DNA from: Streptomyces sp. NBC_01723
GTDB lineage: Bacteria > Actinomycetota > Actinomycetes > Streptomycetales > Streptomycetaceae
Assembly (NCBI RefSeq): GCF_036246005.1
Contig: NZ_CP109171.1
Span: forward strand, 8,172,001-8,236,000
DNA length: 64,000 nt
Direction: 5' to 3'
The notes beneath the pieces are model-generated. The model had not been told where the DNA came from and did no database searches. It saw only the letters and a list, made by a program, of their open reading frames with translations. Each line of letters opens with the position of its first letter. Within the stretch, counting starts at the first letter, position 1. Made by a program: the position numbers and the translations under genes. Of the stretch, positions 27,051 to 34,204 are shown piece by piece.

Positions 27051-27322
27051 ACGTGCCTTCTCTGCGCTCGGTCCATGGTGGTCGTACGGCCGCTCGGACG
27101 GGCCCGTTCGAGGCGGGCGAGCAGCCGCTCCTCCTCCCGTTCGAAGGCCGCCTCGTCGATGGCGCCCTCGTCCAGGGCCCGGTTCAGCGCGGCCAGCCTG
27201 GCCTGCACGGCGCGCGGGTCGTGGACCTGGCGCCGGGCCTCCTCGAGCAGGTGGTCGGCGATCCACGCCGTGCCGCGCACCGGCGCGAGGGGCAGCAGGA
27301 GGAGCCCGCTCACGATGCCCAC
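27047..27322 (-). CDS. gvpG: Gas vesicle protein GvpG
   Basis: A 91-aa protein with the GvpG pattern: a hydrophobic start (LLLLPLAPVRGTAWIADHLLEEA, core PLAPVRGTAWIADHLLEEA) and a charged helical remainder containing DEGAIDEAAFEREEERLLARL. GvpG is a minor assembly protein. GTG start at 27322; only 4 bp separate it from the stop of gvpF, so coupling is likely. Confidence 0.9.
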   Translation of the reverse strand: MGIVSGLLLLPLAPVRGTAWIADHLLEEARRQVHDPRAVQARLAALNRALDEGAIDEAAFEREEERLLARLERARPSGRTTTMDRAQRRHV

Positions 27323-27326
27323 GCCG

Positions 27327-28091
27327 TCACCGCCCCGCCGTCGCGGGACTCGGTTCGACGAAGCTGTAGCAGGGCAGGGGGCCGGTCACGCTGAGAGCCA
27401 GCCGGTCACCGCAGGCACGGGCCACCGTGTCCACCGCCTCCCGGAAACGGCGCTCGTCGCCCGCGCGCAGCAGGAACGACGCGCTGAGAACCTGATCGCC
27501 GTCGGTCGTGCCCCCGGCCGTGCACACCGCCAGCGGTGTCAGACGGTCCAGGACCTCCCGCGCGGCGCGCCGTGCCTCCCGGCGTACGCCGAGCGCGAGC
27601 GCCTCTCCCAGCCGGACGTTGGCCTCGTAGTCGGGACGGCGCCGGGTCCGCAGCGCCATGGATCGCAGGCTCTCGTCCCGGCGTACCAGATCGGCGAAGT
27701 GCCCCGGCACCACCGTGCCCTTCACGTTGAGTTCGACGCATCCCCGCACCTCTTCGAGCTGGTGCGTCAAGTGGGCCGAGTCGGCGCGCAGTTGGTCGAG
27801 CAGGGTGTCGGTCCGGGGGCTGAGCACGGCGAACCGCATGGGCAGCAGCGGTCCCTGCGCCGCCAGTTCGTCCAGGACGGCCTGGTGGGCCAGCAGGTCG
27901 CGGCGCCGGGGCAGGAGCCGCGCCGGCGCGTCCGACACCGCGGCGCACAGGCCGGAGTCGGTCAGCAGCCGCACCGGGGCGCCGTCGACCCCGGGGGAGC
28001 GGGGGGCGCGGATCCCGGCGGGCGTGATGCCGTAGACGTAGAGCGACTTCAGCTCGGTGCCGGGGGCGGTGGCGGTGACGGGCGCGGTCAT
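27327..28091 (-). CDS. gvpF: Gas vesicle protein GvpF
   Basis: A 254-aa GvpF/L-family protein. LYVYGITPAG near residue 17 and the helical/ferredoxin-like halves are typical; the family ending is SVTGPLPCYSFVEP. In other species GvpF binds GvpA monomers and is required for assembly. Starts by ATGA overlap with gvpA, which keeps shell protein and chaperone expression coupled. Confidence 0.9.
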   Translation of the reverse strand: MTAPVTATAPGTELKSLYVYGITPAGIRAPRSPGVDGAPVRLLTDSGLCAAVSDAPARLLPRRRDLLAHQAVLDELAAQGPLLPMRFAVLSPRTDTLLDQLRADSAHLTHQLEEVRGCVELNVKGTVVPGHFADLVRRDESLRSMALRTRRRPDYEANVRLGEALALGVRREARRAAREVLDRLTPLAVCTAGGTTDGDQVLSASFLLRAGDERRFREAVDTVARACGDRLALSVTGPLPCYSFVEPSPATAGR

Positions 28092-28561
28092 GTGTCCTCC
28101 TTACGGGTGCGGCGGCGGGGTCGGTCGCGCGGGCGGTCCTCCTCGGTACGGCGCCGTGCCGAGGAGCGCCCGCGGGGGAGTGCTTCCTCCTCGTCCGTCT
28201 CCTCGTCCGCCTCCTCGTCCGGCGCGAGGACGTCGCGCACCTTGTCGGTCAGCGAGCGCGCCGTCCGCTTCGCGCCCGCCCTGCCGACGGACTTGGCGAC
28301 CGGGCCGCCGAACAACTCGGGCACGGTCTTGGAGCGCGCGTCGTGCTCCAGGTCCAGCCGGTTGCAGGCCTCGGCGAACCGCAGGTAGGTGTCGACGCTC
28401 GCGACCACGATGCGCGCGTCCACCTTGAGGATCTCGATGCCGACCAGGGAGACGCGCACGAAGACGTCGATCACCATGCCGCGGTCGAGGATGAGTTCGA
28501 GGACGTCGTAGAGGGTTCCGGCGCGGGGCGCGCAGATGACCTCGTCGTCGTACGTGATCAT
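28088..28561 (-). CDS. gvpA: Main gas vesicle shell protein GvpA
   Basis: A 157-aa GvpA homologue: TLYDVLELILDRGMVIDVFVRVSLVGIEILKVDARIVVASVDTYLRFAEACNRLDLE spans about residues 16-71 (core LVGIEILKVDARIVVASVDT). The shell domain is followed by an unusually long, mixed-charge tail of about 85 residues rich in Arg, Asp and Glu; classical aquatic GvpA proteins are near 70 aa and lack this. A good GGAAGGA site precedes the ATG. The tail may alter packing, so buoyant vesicles cannot be assumed. Confidence 0.92.
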   Translation of the reverse strand: MITYDDEVICAPRAGTLYDVLELILDRGMVIDVFVRVSLVGIEILKVDARIVVASVDTYLRFAEACNRLDLEHDARSKTVPELFGGPVAKSVGRAGAKRTARSLTDKVRDVLAPDEEADEETDEEEALPRGRSSARRRTEEDRPRDRPRRRTRKEDT

Positions 28562-28597
28562 GCGGTGGTCCTTCCGGGTACGCGCCTCACCGTCGGC

Positions 28598-28915
28598 TCA
28601 CTGGTCCTGGGCACCGCGCCGGTAGCGCGCGATCCTGCGGTATTGCACGAGGTCGCCCGCGGAGTCCAGTTCGACCTCGTAGGTGGCGAGCAGACTGGTG
28701 GTGTCCGGGATGCGGGCCACTTCGAGCACGTCCACGTTGACGATCCACCCGTCGTCCTCGCTCCGGCACACCGCGGAGACGCCCTCCAGGTGGTGCCGGA
28801 TCAGCTCGGAGAGGGCGTCCGCGGCACGCCGGGCCGCGTCCCGGGCACCGCGTGCGGGACGTTCGCGGGTGGCGGTGGAAGTCGTGCGGCGCCGTCGCTC
28901 GCCAGGCTCTGTCAT
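28598..28915 (-). CDS. gvpO: Gas vesicle protein GvpO
   Basis: A 105-aa GvpO-family protein; EDDGWIVNVDVLEVARIPDTTSLLATYEV (core GWIVNVDVLEVARIPDT) matches the family signature GWxVxVEVxExxRIPDT. GvpO has been linked to regulation or assembly. It is the first gene of the operon. The ATG at 28915 is preferred over a GTG nine bases upstream. The Arg-rich N-tail (residues 7-30) is unusual in being so basic. Confidence 0.9.
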   Translation of the reverse strand: MTEPGERRRRTTSTATRERPARGARDAARRAADALSELIRHHLEGVSAVCRSEDDGWIVNVDVLEVARIPDTTSLLATYEVELDSAGDLVQYRRIARYRRGAQDQ

Positions 28916-28953
28916 GCTGCCCACTTTGACCGCGGGGCCCGGTGCGCGCGTGC

Positions 28954-28964
28954 GGGGTTACCCC
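28954..28964. promoter_or_regulatory. GGGGT-T-ACCCC palindrome upstream of the gvp operon
   Basis: A perfect 5-1-5 palindrome about 40 bp upstream of the gvpO start, in the 95-bp gap after the methyltransferase gene. It is the only symmetric element in the gap and could be an operator; no promoter boxes are clear. Confidence 0.3.
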
Positions 28965-29010
28965 ATCCGGGGCGGTGCCGGGGCCGGCCGCCTGCCGCGG
29001 GACCGGTGGG

Positions 29011-29667
29011 TCAGGCGTCCGGCGCGGTGGCGGCGGGGCGGCGGCAGTGCAGGAAGAGGTGCGGTTCAGGCCGGGCATCCGGGTGGGCGGGCGTGAACAG
29101 CGTCGCCTCCTCCGTCACCACCTCAAGACCGGCCTCCTCGGCCACGGTGGCGAGGGCCTGCGCGGTGAAGCTGGTCACGCGCACCGGCTGTCCCATGAAG
29201 ACGGCGTCGACGCCCTCCACGTCCAGCGGCACGGTCGCCAGGACCAGGTAACCCCCCGGCTTCAGCACCCGCGTCAGACGCCCGATGAGCGCCGCCTGCT
29301 CCCGCCGGTCCAGCTGGAGCAGCGAGAAGTACACGCAAACGGCGTCGAACGAAGCGTCCTCGAGCGGTACGTCGTGGATGTCGGCGCACCGGAACGTGGC
29401 GTCCGGCACCTGCCGGGCCGCCAGCTCGACCATGACCGGCGAGACGTCGACGCCCAGCACGTCGTGGCCGGCGGCCGCGAGGGTCTCGGCGGTGGGGCGG
29501 CCGGTCCCGCTGCCCACGTCCAGCACCCGGCTGCCCTGCGTGAGCCGCCCGAGCAGCCACTCCAGCGAGCGCCGGTGCGTCCTCGACCCGGCGAACGCCT
29601 TCTCGTACGAGGCGCCCAGCGCGTCGAACGCGGCGGCGGGGTGCGGCCGGTTGTGGTCGTCGGTCAC
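29011..29667 (-). CDS. Class I SAM-dependent methyltransferase
   Basis: A 218-aa cytosolic methyltransferase. Motif I is VLDVGSGTGRPTAETLA (about residues 50-66), followed by the acidic residue in VLGVDVSP and motif VVLKPGG-like RVLKPGGYLVLA near residue 142. Length and layout fit methyltransferase_11/25 families. GTG start chosen for AAGGGA about 6 bp upstream. It lies directly upstream of gvpO on the same strand, but 95 bp away, and the substrate is unknown. Confidence 0.85.
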   Translation of the reverse strand: MTDDHNRPHPAAAFDALGASYEKAFAGSRTHRRSLEWLLGRLTQGSRVLDVGSGTGRPTAETLAAAGHDVLGVDVSPVMVELAARQVPDATFRCADIHDVPLEDASFDAVCVYFSLLQLDRREQAALIGRLTRVLKPGGYLVLATVPLDVEGVDAVFMGQPVRVTSFTAQALATVAEEAGLEVVTEEATLFTPAHPDARPEPHLFLHCRRPAATAPDA

Positions 29668-29815
29668 GACGGGTCCCTTCGCTGCGCTGAGGCGGTGCCG
29701 TCCGCATCGTTCCACCGGGACCGAGCCGCCGACAAGGACCCCTCAAGGGCGAACAGCGCCCCGATCGCACCGTCCCCCTGCGGCGGCCCCGGCACTTCCC
29801 GCCCCGCAGCGCGGC

Positions 29816-30649
29816 TCAGTGCTCGGAATCGGCCGGCCGGCTGGTGCCGGTGGCCCCCAGGTCGTCGGAGCGGCCGGCGTCGACGCGTGGCCAGTGTGCT
29901 GTGGGACGTCCACCCTGTCCGTCCCGGAGCGGCCGCCAGTCCGGGGCCCCGCTGAGAGTCCGCGTGGCCTGTCCGAGGCGCGGCCGGCCCGCCGGGGAGT
30001 CCTCCCACGGCTCCTGACGCCCGAACGCCGTGAGGTCCATGAGCGCGTAGCTGTAGTCCACCGCCTCCGCCCCACGGCGTCTGGTCCAGTACGTCTCGAA
30101 GACACGGTCGCCGTCACGCAGGTAGCACACCAGGTGGAACAGGCCCGGCTCCCGGCCGACCAGGAGCGTTTCGAGCGAGGGCTGCGCGGAGTACCACGGC
30201 ATCGTCCAGCCCATGAAGGCGCGGTAGCGCAGGCTCTCCCCGTACGACGTCTGCGCGTCCGCGAATCCGTAACCGACGTTCCGCCCCTGGGAGAACACGG
30301 CGAAGGTGATGTCGCGGGAGTGGAGGTAGGCCGGCTCACCCACGTGGCTCAGCACCCAGGTGCAGCCTTCGCACTGATCGGCAGCCGGCCGCCCGGGCCA
30401 CCACATGAAGTAGTAGGCGATCATCTGGCGTCGCCCCTCGAACGCGTCCAGGAGCGTCACGGGGCCGTCAGGTCCCAGCAGAGGGCTGTCCGCGGCCACC
30501 TCGACCATCGGGAGCCTGCGGCGCGCGGCGGCGATCGCGTCCCCTTCGCGGGTGTGGGCCTTCTCCCTGGACCGCAACCCCTCCAGGCGCTGCTCGAAGG
30601 TCGCACGGTCGACCACCGGCGGATGTGTCTCGCTCGGCTTCTCGGACAT
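29816..30649 (-). CDS. DUF899 family thioredoxin-like protein
   Basis: A 277-aa member of the DUF899 (AhpC/thioredoxin-like) family. It contains LPMVEV, the segment LLDAFEGRRQMIAYYFMWW and CEGCTWVLSHV, where the CxxC pair occupies the place of the thioredoxin active site, and the family pattern around SRDITFAVFSQGR. Activity is not established for the family. The last 40 residues (RDGQGGRPTAHWPRVDAGRSDD) are disordered-looking. It is transcribed alone, with 148 bp to the methyltransferase gene. Confidence 0.85.
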   Translation of the reverse strand: MSEKPSETHPPVVDRATFEQRLEGLRSREKAHTREGDAIAAARRRLPMVEVAADSPLLGPDGPVTLLDAFEGRRQMIAYYFMWWPGRPAADQCEGCTWVLSHVGEPAYLHSRDITFAVFSQGRNVGYGFADAQTSYGESLRYRAFMGWTMPWYSAQPSLETLLVGREPGLFHLVCYLRDGDRVFETYWTRRRGAEAVDYSYALMDLTAFGRQEPWEDSPAGRPRLGQATRTLSGAPDWRPLRDGQGGRPTAHWPRVDAGRSDDLGATGTSRPADSEH

Positions 30650-31029
30650 CAGCGGCTCCTGGGATCACTCGTGGTGGCGTTCCGTTCGTCCCTCGCTGTC
30701 CCTGCCCTTTCCATCCTCCTGCCGCTGCCGTCCGATGCCCAAGCCGCTCGATCGGACCACCGGGCGCGGCCGCCGGCACGTCGACGCCCACGCCCCCGCC
30801 CGCGCCCGCCCCCGCGAGAGCCTGCGCCAGCCCCTCACCGGTGAGGGTGTCGACGCCCGTGGAGGGAGCGGCCGCCACGGCCTCGCGTCCCCTGCCGCGC
30901 GGCTGCCGGATGTGTGACGCACGAGTCGAGGCCCCGCCCAGGCGCGCCCACGAGGTGAGGGATTCCTGAGAATCCCGGGGACGGCTGAACGCTCCGGCCC
31001 GCTCCTCCGTATGGAGCCGGGGGCATCCC
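30650..31029. other. 380-bp divergent intergenic region
   Basis: Lies between the leftward DUF899 gene and the rightward DUF1996 gene. The only structure noted is GGGATTC-CTGA-GAATCCC (30959-30976), a perfect 7-bp inverted repeat 54 bp upstream of the DUF1996 start that may be an operator. No gene-like reading frame with a ribosome binding site was found. Confidence 0.5.
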
Positions 31030-33192
31030 ATGCCCGAGTCCGTCACGACACAGGAGCACGCCTTGGGACACAACAGGCGCAGACGCCCGACCGGGGCGCG
31101 GCGCGCGACCTTCGGAGCGGTCGCGCTGATACTGGGGGGCGGCGGCCTGGTGGCCGTGAACGTCTTCGCCTCCGCGACCGAATCCGGCAACACCGCCGTT
31201 CCCCTGGGCAGTTCCGGAGTCGCGGCGACCGTCGACTGCCCCGACCTGACCGAGCGGCTGACCACCGTGCCGGAACCTGCCAGGCAGGAGGTCGACACCG
31301 AACTGGCCCAGCTCGACGAGCAGATCGCCACCGCGTACCGCCAACTCCAGGAAGCCGCCCGCACCGCGGACGACGGCTCCCTCGACGAGGCCGCCATCCT
31401 GGACCCCTTGAAGGAGGACCGGGCGGCGACCATCGAGCGCATCGCCGCCGCCGTCGCCAAGGCCGGGGACCGCCCCGAGGGACTGGACACGCTCGCGGAG
31501 TGCACGCTGCGCCGCACCGAGGTCGCGACGGAGCCGGCGCAGAGCGGCAGCCCGGACCAGCAGGAGCAGCAGGACCAGGGACAAGACCAAGAACAGGGAC
31601 AGGGGCAGGGGCAGGGACAGCAGCAGGGCGAGGGTGACGGCGGCGCGGCCGGAAACGGCGGCCAGGCGGGCAACGGCCCGGTGGCGGCCGACTACGTCGA
31701 CATCAAGTCCGTCCAGCCGAACGTGGTGAAGGCGCCCCGCCAGAAGAACGCGTCGAACGGCTCCTTCAGCACCAGCTGCGGTGTCAACGCCGAGGGCCTG
31801 TTCAACTCGGACAACCTCATCGCCGCGCCCGGCGTCAGCAACGGCGCCCACCACTTCCACGACTACGTCGGCAACCAGGACAACGACGCCCTCTCCAGCG
31901 ACGAGGACCTGGCGGCGGCCGACACCAGCTGCGCCGACCCGGGCGACAAGTCCTCGTACTACTGGCCCGTGGTCCGGCTCCAGAACGGCACCGCCGAACA
32001 GGACGCCCAGTCACCCGGCGGCGGCATCGAGGGCAACGCCGGCGAGATCGTCACACCGGCCGAGGTCACGCTCACCTTCGAGGGCAACGAGCGCGGCAAG
32101 GTCGCCGAGATGCCGCGGCTGCTGCGCATCATCACCGGTGACGCGAAGGCGTTCGTCAACGGCAACGCCAACGCGAACGCCTCCTGGAGCTGCACCGGCT
32201 TCGAGGACCGCCAGCTGAAGGACAAGTACCCGCTCTGCCCCTCCGGCAGCGACGTGGTGCGCACCTTCACCTTCCAGAGCTGCTGGGACGGCCGCAACAT
32301 CGACAGCGCCAACCACCGCACCCACATGGCCTTCGCCACCGCCGACGGCGGCTGCCCGGAGGGCTTCAAGGCCGTTCCGCGGCTGGTCCAGCGGGTCGTG
32401 TACGACGTGGACGCGCCCAGCCTCCAGGACGGCGGCCGGACGGTCCCGTTGTTCGCCGTGGACTCCTTCCCCGAGCAGCTGCACAAGCCCGTCACCGATC
32501 ACAGCGACTTCATCAACGTCTTCGACGAGGGCCTGATGCGGGAGATGACGGACTGCATCAACTCCGGCCGCGAGTGCGGTGCGGACACGCCCCCGCCGGG
32601 CTCCGGTCCGGGCCAGGGGGAGGACCCCGGCGCCTCCGAGGCACCGGACGACGGCAAGGGCGAGGAGCAGCCCGGCGGCGACGGCGGCGAGCAGCCCTCC
32701 GCGCCCCCGGCCGAGCAGACCGCCACGGCCTCGGCACCCGCGGAATCCGGCCAGGACGGCGGCCAGGACGGTCAGGACGGCCGCGACGACCAGAACGGTG
32801 GCGGGAACGACGGCAAGGCCCCCGGGCAGGACGACGGCCGGGACGACGGGCAGAAGGAGCAGAACCAGGGGCAGAACGGCGGACAGGACGAGGGACAGAA
32901 CGAAGCGGAGCAGTCCGCGCCCCCGGCCGCCGGCCAGGACGCCGACGCCTCCCCGAGCGCCGCGCCCAAGGCCGCCACGACACCGGCCGACGCCCCGGAC
33001 GAGGCGGGCGGCGCCGTGCCGGCCCCCGAGGCCACACAGGGCAACGGCGGCGGCGCCGCCACGCAGCCCCAGGCGCAGGGCGGACTCGCCGAGACCGGCT
33101 CCGGCCTCGGACTGTGGCCCGCCGCGGTCGGCGGCGTCCTCTTCGCGGGCGGCTGCGTGCTGTTGATCCGTTCCAGGCGGCGCGCGCTCTGA
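31030..33192 (+). CDS. DUF1996 surface protein with LAETG sortase signal
   Basis: A 720-aa exported protein. Order: membrane/signal segment about 27-47, helical region 60-170, a Gln/Gly-rich linker (about 178-200), a DUF1996 domain about 215-505 with paired His (HHFHDY near 277) and several Cys, a long disordered Gln/Asp/Gly/Pro-rich region (about 515-680), then LAETG, a hydrophobic helix and SRRRAL. LAxTG is the motif of Streptomyces class E sortases, so the protein should be covalently wall-anchored and displayed at the hyphal surface. The ATG at 31030 follows a GGGGG stretch; TTG at 31063 is an alternative. DUF1996 has no agreed activity. Confidence 0.85.
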   Translation: MPESVTTQEHALGHNRRRRPTGARRATFGAVALILGGGGLVAVNVFASATESGNTAVPLGSSGVAATVDCPDLTERLTTVPEPARQEVDTELAQLDEQIATAYRQLQEAARTADDGSLDEAAILDPLKEDRAATIERIAAAVAKAGDRPEGLDTLAECTLRRTEVATEPAQSGSPDQQEQQDQGQDQEQGQGQGQGQQQGEGDGGAAGNGGQAGNGPVAADYVDIKSVQPNVVKAPRQKNASNGSFSTSCGVNAEGLFNSDNLIAAPGVSNGAHHFHDYVGNQDNDALSSDEDLAAADTSCADPGDKSSYYWPVVRLQNGTAEQDAQSPGGGIEGNAGEIVTPAEVTLTFEGNERGKVAEMPRLLRIITGDAKAFVNGNANANASWSCTGFEDRQLKDKYPLCPSGSDVVRTFTFQSCWDGRNIDSANHRTHMAFATADGGCPEGFKAVPRLVQRVVYDVDAPSLQDGGRTVPLFAVDSFPEQLHKPVTDHSDFINVFDEGLMREMTDCINSGRECGADTPPPGSGPGQGEDPGASEAPDDGKGEEQPGGDGGEQPSAPPAEQTATASAPAESGQDGGQDGQDGRDDQNGGGNDGKAPGQDDGRDDGQKEQNQGQNGGQDEGQNEAEQSAPPAAGQDADASPSAAPKAATTPADAPDEAGGAVPAPEATQGNGGGAATQPQAQGGLAETGSGLGLWPAAVGGVLFAGGCVLLIRSRRRAL

Positions 33193-33219
33193 CGCGGACT
33201 CCGGCACCGGTACGACGAC

Positions 33220-33247
33220 GGGCGGGCGGGACTTCTCCCGCCCGCCC
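33220..33247. terminator. Stem-loop terminator after the DUF1996 gene
   Basis: Perfect 12-bp GC-rich arms (33220-33231 and 33236-33247) around the stable tetraloop CTTC, 28 bp after the stop. Confidence 0.8.
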
Positions 33248-33319
33248 CTCGCGCGAACTGGCTCGTTTCGGATGTTGCCAAGGGGTGCACGCGGGCGCAG
33301 CCTGGACTCCGCGAGGCTT

Positions 33320-33333
33320 TGGGAGCGCTCCCA
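33320..33333. promoter_or_regulatory. CebR box upstream of the LPMO gene
   Basis: TGGGAGCGCTCCCA, a perfect 14-bp palindrome identical to the consensus site of CebR, the cellobiose-responsive LacI-family repressor of cellulose genes in Streptomyces. It lies 53 bp before the LPMO start codon. Confidence 0.9.
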
Positions 33334-33385
33334 CTCGTGCGCCCCCTCCCCGCCTGGACACTGTCCCCCCACGGAAGAAGACACC

Positions 33386-34075
33386 ATGACTTGTCATGAT
33401 CACGACAATGCGGCGCATCCGGTGAAGCGGGTCCGCCGCACGACGACCCTCGCCCTCAGCGCCCTGGCCGCGGTCCTCCTCACCCTGATCCCGTGGAGCG
33501 GCACCGCCTTCGCCCACGGCTCGGTCGTCGACCCCGCGTCCCGCAACTACGGCTGCTGGGACCGCTGGGGCGACGACTTCCAGAACCCCGCCATGGCACA
33601 GGAAGACCCCATGTGCTGGCAGGCCTGGCAGGACGACCCGAACGCCATGTGGAACTGGAACGGCCTCTACCGCAACGGCTCCGCCGGTGACTTCCAGGCC
33701 GTCGTGCCCGACGGTCAGCTGTGCAGCGGGGGCCGGACCGAGAGCGGTCGCTACGACTCCCTGGACACCGTGGGCGCGTGGCGGACCACGGACGTCGCCG
33801 ACGACTTCACCGTCAAGCTGTACGACCAGGCCAGCCACGGCGCCGACTACTTCCTGGTCTACGTCACCCGGCAGGGCTTCGACCCCACCACCCAGGCCCT
33901 GACCTGGGGCGACCTCCAGCAGGTGGCGCGTACGGGCAGCTACGCGCCCAGTCAGAACTACGAGATCCCGGTGAGTACGTCGGGCCTGAGCGGCCGGCAC
34001 GTCGTCTACACGATCTGGCAGGCGTCGCACATGGACCAGACGTACTTCCTCTGCAGTGACGTGGACTTCGGCTGA
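33386..34075 (+). CDS. AA10 lytic polysaccharide monooxygenase
   Basis: Secreted copper monooxygenase that cleaves crystalline polysaccharide. After a signal peptide (residues 1-43, cleaved AFA/H) the mature protein begins with His44, the first ligand of the copper histidine brace; the second His is in QASHMDQTYFLCSDV. It is a single-domain protein of 229 aa without a CBM. The Trp-rich stretch CWQAWQDDPNAMWNWNGLYR and the CebR box upstream indicate the cellulose-active subgroup rather than a chitin-only one. GGAAG lies about 9 bp before the ATG. Confidence 0.92.
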   Translation: MTCHDHDNAAHPVKRVRRTTTLALSALAAVLLTLIPWSGTAFAHGSVVDPASRNYGCWDRWGDDFQNPAMAQEDPMCWQAWQDDPNAMWNWNGLYRNGSAGDFQAVVPDGQLCSGGRTESGRYDSLDTVGAWRTTDVADDFTVKLYDQASHGADYFLVYVTRQGFDPTTQALTWGDLQQVARTGSYAPSQNYEIPVSTSGLSGRHVVYTIWQASHMDQTYFLCSDVDFG

Positions 34076-34101
34076 TCACGCCCCCGCCGGTCCCCCCCCA
34101 C

Positions 34102-34137
34102 CCCCGCCGGACGCGGCGCGCGCCGCGTCCGGCGGGG
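34102..34137. terminator. 36-bp perfect palindrome after the LPMO gene
   Basis: A perfect palindrome of 36 bp (18-bp arms, no loop bases), 27 bp after the LPMO stop and about 70 bp before the next gene. It would form a very stable hairpin and probably ends transcription. Confidence 0.75.
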
Positions 34138-34204
34138 ACACCGCGCGCCACGACCTTCCGCGCAGTACTCCGCGGCCGTCCCGGAGTGCGGTATACGTCC
34201 GTAC

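Noticed and set aside
28925..29010. A sigma-B promoter before gvpO
   Set aside because: GGGTAA is visible on the minus strand, but no GNNT box occurs 14-16 bases upstream.
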